A stretch of DNA of 64,000 nucleotides from positions 7,502,501 to 7,566,500 of the forward strand of contig OX485805.1 in assembly GCA_950295325.1 (NCBI GenBank). Reading direction: 5' to 3'. The notes under the pieces are model-generated. The model searched no databases and was not told the origin of the DNA. It saw only the letters and a list, made by a program, of their open reading frames with translations. Made by a program: the position numbers and the translations under genes. Below are positions 61,000 to 64,000 of the stretch, piece after piece (position 1 is the stretch's first letter; every line of letters starts with the position of its first letter). This DNA is from Polytrichum commune (taxonomy: Eukaryota; Streptophyta; Polytrichopsida; Polytrichales; Polytrichaceae).

Positions 61000-62630
61000 A
61001 AACCACTAGGCTTCAATTCTAATTAACACTCCTAGTCACTTATGACGAGTGACCACACATAAGGCACAGATAGATAGATAGAAACTCCGATCCCTATTTA
61101 AAGGGGTAACATAAGGCACACATAATACCTTATCTTCAAAGAGTCCATGTACATCCTCGTGCAATGCTATAATTTATTAAGCATCACATTTGTAAAACAT
61201 GGGACGGTCGATGGCCTATAAGATAGCACCATGTGTCAATGGTGACACGTGATGTCCATTTGGAAAGTATGTAAAGGTCGACGACGGTTGTACTACCCCC
61301 TCGGCCCTTGAGGATTTTGGATTACAAGACTTTTTGCATGTTGCCCTAGCTAGCCCCCTATTTATGATTCCAAAAAGAAGAAGTCAAAAGCCCAATGCGA
61401 AGTGGGTTGGGCTCTCCATGCAAGGTACCACAACCATTACCAAGCCCGCTTGCTTTATATGACACGAGGCCACCATAGTTATTACGGGTCCCTTTTTTGA
61501 TGTCATAGCGAGCGTCCTTTAACTTATACTTTTTCTAGAAGTTTTACGAAAGTTGAGTTCACATATATATGAACTTTGGATGAAAGTTTTCAAATTCCAC
61601 CAATCTTCTCAAATGTTTAGAATGTTACGTTTTGATGGTACTCATATATATGCAAAATTCTCGTCTATTGTTTTTCTCTTCACAAGCAATAGCATTTGGT
61701 AAACATGTGCACTTTGAATGGGACTTGCATGGTCGATGTTTGTCAAGCAAGTGTTTTCACTTTCATATTAACATAGAGTCATGGGGTTTTGAATCAGCAT
61801 GACAAGGATCATGTGGTTAAGTTACATGCAAATTGATCATTTTTGAAAATGGAAATGGAGCATATCATTTGTCCAATTTGAAGGTCTATGTAGTATAGTG
61901 CATTGATCTAGCCTCCTTGACATCGTCATGCATGCCGAGATAGGTCCCACACCATGCAACGACATGTTCATACTTGTAAGCTTATTAAACAATGGTCGTT
62001 TATTTAGGTTGGGTAGACCTAATTATTGCTAATATTGTTATTACATGCATATTTACCCAAGTTAATGTTGTATTATGGGGGCAGGGGGTGCCAAAATAAT
62101 ACCATGGTTTTGAAAATAAAGCCTCATCGATATCCTTGTATAGTTGCCACATGCAACACAACCAAAATAGATAAAGAAACAAATAGATAAATTTATTTGG
62201 TCGATCTGTTCAGAAGAACCTTTTTACTCTTGCCATTTTCTTAGGTAGGCTAGTAGTTGGTAGGCCAGCTAAGTTGGAGCAATGTGGTTGGTCAAAAAGA
62301 AAAGCTCTCTTTTGAAGGAAGTGTTTCTCCTACCCCATGACATATCTACCATTGCACAATCGCATATGAGTCTTACAAAATAAGTTCCAATTTGGTGTGT
62401 ATCGTGACTTAGTAAATATCATCAATGGTTTGAAGGACTTCACAACGATACTTGAAAACAAGGAAGAACATAAACCCATAGAAAATAACCCGACTATCAT
62501 GTAGGGGTCACACCAAAATGGAGAGAACCAATACCAATTTTGTGTATTGACAAACCGATAATCGTTCCGCTTTGACCGAACACGTACCCATCATTTGCAC
62601 AAATGAAGTCAACAAACAATGAGACCCGAC
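61000..62630. other. Intergenic DNA, nothing recognised
   Basis: Short GATA run at about 61068-61081. No gene or defined element recognised. Confidence 0.5.
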
Positions 62631-62639
62631 TTCTCGTTG

Positions 62640-63000
62640 CAAAAAATGAACCGGTCAAGTTTGAGAAACATCCGGTTCAAAGGTCAAGACTTTAGGGAAA
62701 ATACCGATCGTTCTCGAGGAGTTTGCCACAAATCAACGAAGAAAAATGTGAGTAGAAAACCATGAGAGATCATAACTCCAATTGGACTTGGAAACACTTG
62801 GATCTTGACCAATTTCACCCAAATGTCTCCCGAGACACTACTTCATTAATTTGGGGCATATTCCATATTTATTTATATTTATTTATTTATGTTCCCCCAA
62901 AACGATCGGTAGGTTTCCCGAGAGTCTTTACCTTCAACCGGTCATTCCTCAAAGTCAACCAATTCATTCATTTGTACTAGCGGTCGGTCCTCCAAGTTCA
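62640..63000 (+). mobile_element. Possible terminal-inverted-repeat element with CCGGT motifs
   Basis: The left side (GAACCGGTCAAGTTTGAGAA, then GGTCAAGACTTTAGGGAAA) resembles the right side read backwards (GGTTGACTTTGAGGAATGAC, then GGTAAAGACTCTCGGGAAAC). Related to 58290-58500. Ends and target duplication unclear. Confidence 0.4.
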
Positions 63001-64000
63001 TTGGAGTGAAGTTATCGTCGCTAGCTAGCTATAGAAAGCAACTATTTAGTAGTGGTAGCAAATGCATTTGATGTTAGCTAGTTAAGTTAGTGACGGTTGG
63101 ATAATGAAGGAAGGACCCCCAATGAATGCCCCAAACTTTGTTGGTTCCTTGGGAGGAGCGAAGGGCCTTGAATTATGGAGAGGAAGCAAAGCACCTCACT
63201 TTTGGCGCACGGAGAAGGGAACGAGGCCCCACATAATTTCATAACATGATCACCGGACTTCAAGGCCAAGCCATGATGCAAAAGGGGGAATTAAAAGTAA
63301 ACCCGAAGCAACTCACGAAAAGTTTGACGGTTCTTTCATGACTCTAAGTTATATATACACACCCACTCATCACTAACTTGGATTGATTGACTTAATGGGT
63401 TCCCAAACCCGCACTTGATTTGGGCTTGTCGGGATCGGAATTCCCCATTGGAAAGTGAACCCAATACAATCAAGCCAAAATCGTTTCTAAACTAACTTGA
63501 CACACAAAGTTTCTTCTTAATTTTTTGGAATGAGAATTTTGATTACGATAGCAATTTATGCATTATTGACCATTACTTTTGAATTCCAAAGTCCAATATG
63601 GGTTGACAAACCGAACTCGTGCGAAGCTTAGAATAAGTGACCTAGCTAGCTAGGTTGCCCACACAATGAGACTTGCTCTCCTTGTTGACAATTCACTTGA
63701 CCCTTTTGCAACTACTAAGTGTTGGTGTACGAAACCCCGGTCGAGTGAATTGTGGGCATTGTACTACATGAAGTTTTAAAGTACATATGGTCCTTTCGGA
63801 GTTGGTGAGGTCAAGCCATGGTCAATGATGTCACCATACCCATCAATGAACGTGTGACCCCTCTCTCTCTCTCTCTATATATATATAAAACCTTTCATGG
63901 GGAGAAAGAAATTGATCGAATTTGATTAAATCTTAGTTACCTTTTTCCTTTCTTGTATTGTAAAATAGCCAAGTTATGTAGGGCCTAGACTTTAAGGTTC
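63001..64000. other. Intergenic DNA to the window end
   Basis: No gene recognised. A (CT)n(TA)n compound microsatellite lies at about 63860-63888. Confidence 0.5.

Overview
The window looks like nuclear DNA of a land plant. It carries the 3' part of one intron-rich housekeeping gene (recognised exons 2013-12139, + strand) and about 52 kb of AT-rich sequence that is almost entirely old, small repeats. The plant reading rests on three things seen in the sequence: the gene's protein matches the plant/eukaryote PIG-O family with GT-AG introns, there are interstitial TTTAGGG telomere-type units at 38152-38193, and the repeat content (hAT-like MITEs, a tRNA-type SINE, LINE and Ty3 remnants) fits a plant. 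I cannot name the species.

Region 1-12139: GPI ethanolamine phosphate transferase 3 (PIG-O type). I rebuilt 20 exons by hand. All introns are GT-AG, reading phase is kept across every junction, and the protein runs for 1106 residues to TAA at 12137-12139. It contains the alkaline-phosphatase-fold catalytic motifs and then a long polytopic membrane part. Two exons are only 38 and 42 nt and a third is 45 nt. The first coding exon(s), with the start and the N-terminal membrane anchor, were not found; one weak candidate exon lies at 1442-1584.

Region 12140-64000: no intact gene recognised. What is there: (i) short non-autonomous DNA transposons with perfect 8-bp target duplications (19084-19428, 27981-28378, 29950-30358, 55461-55744) sharing G-tract ends and a subterminal GTGCGA motif; (ii) a 930-bp hAT-like element at 34916-35845 with dense GGGTGTCC arrays at both ends; (iii) a 545-bp terminal-inverted-repeat element at 21790-22334 whose empty site is preserved in a nearby duplicate; (iv) a roughly 815-bp family with four copies; (v) an abundant family with nine or more copies around a variable C-tract; (vi) other MITE families at 16018/33643, 31232/37732/51198 and 31488/32937/46957/56366, one carrying a tRNA-derived SINE; (vii) degraded LINE (42000-42690) and Ty3/gypsy (17880-18410) remnants; (viii) a 65-bp minisatellite (56643-57097); (ix) a perfect 38-bp-arm foldback at 43900-43977 beside a second inverted repeat.

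No tRNA, rRNA, CRISPR or bacterial-type operon was seen. The most unusual material is the repeat biology: nested insertions with readable target duplications, G/C homopolymer tracts inside several families, and the strong foldback structure.
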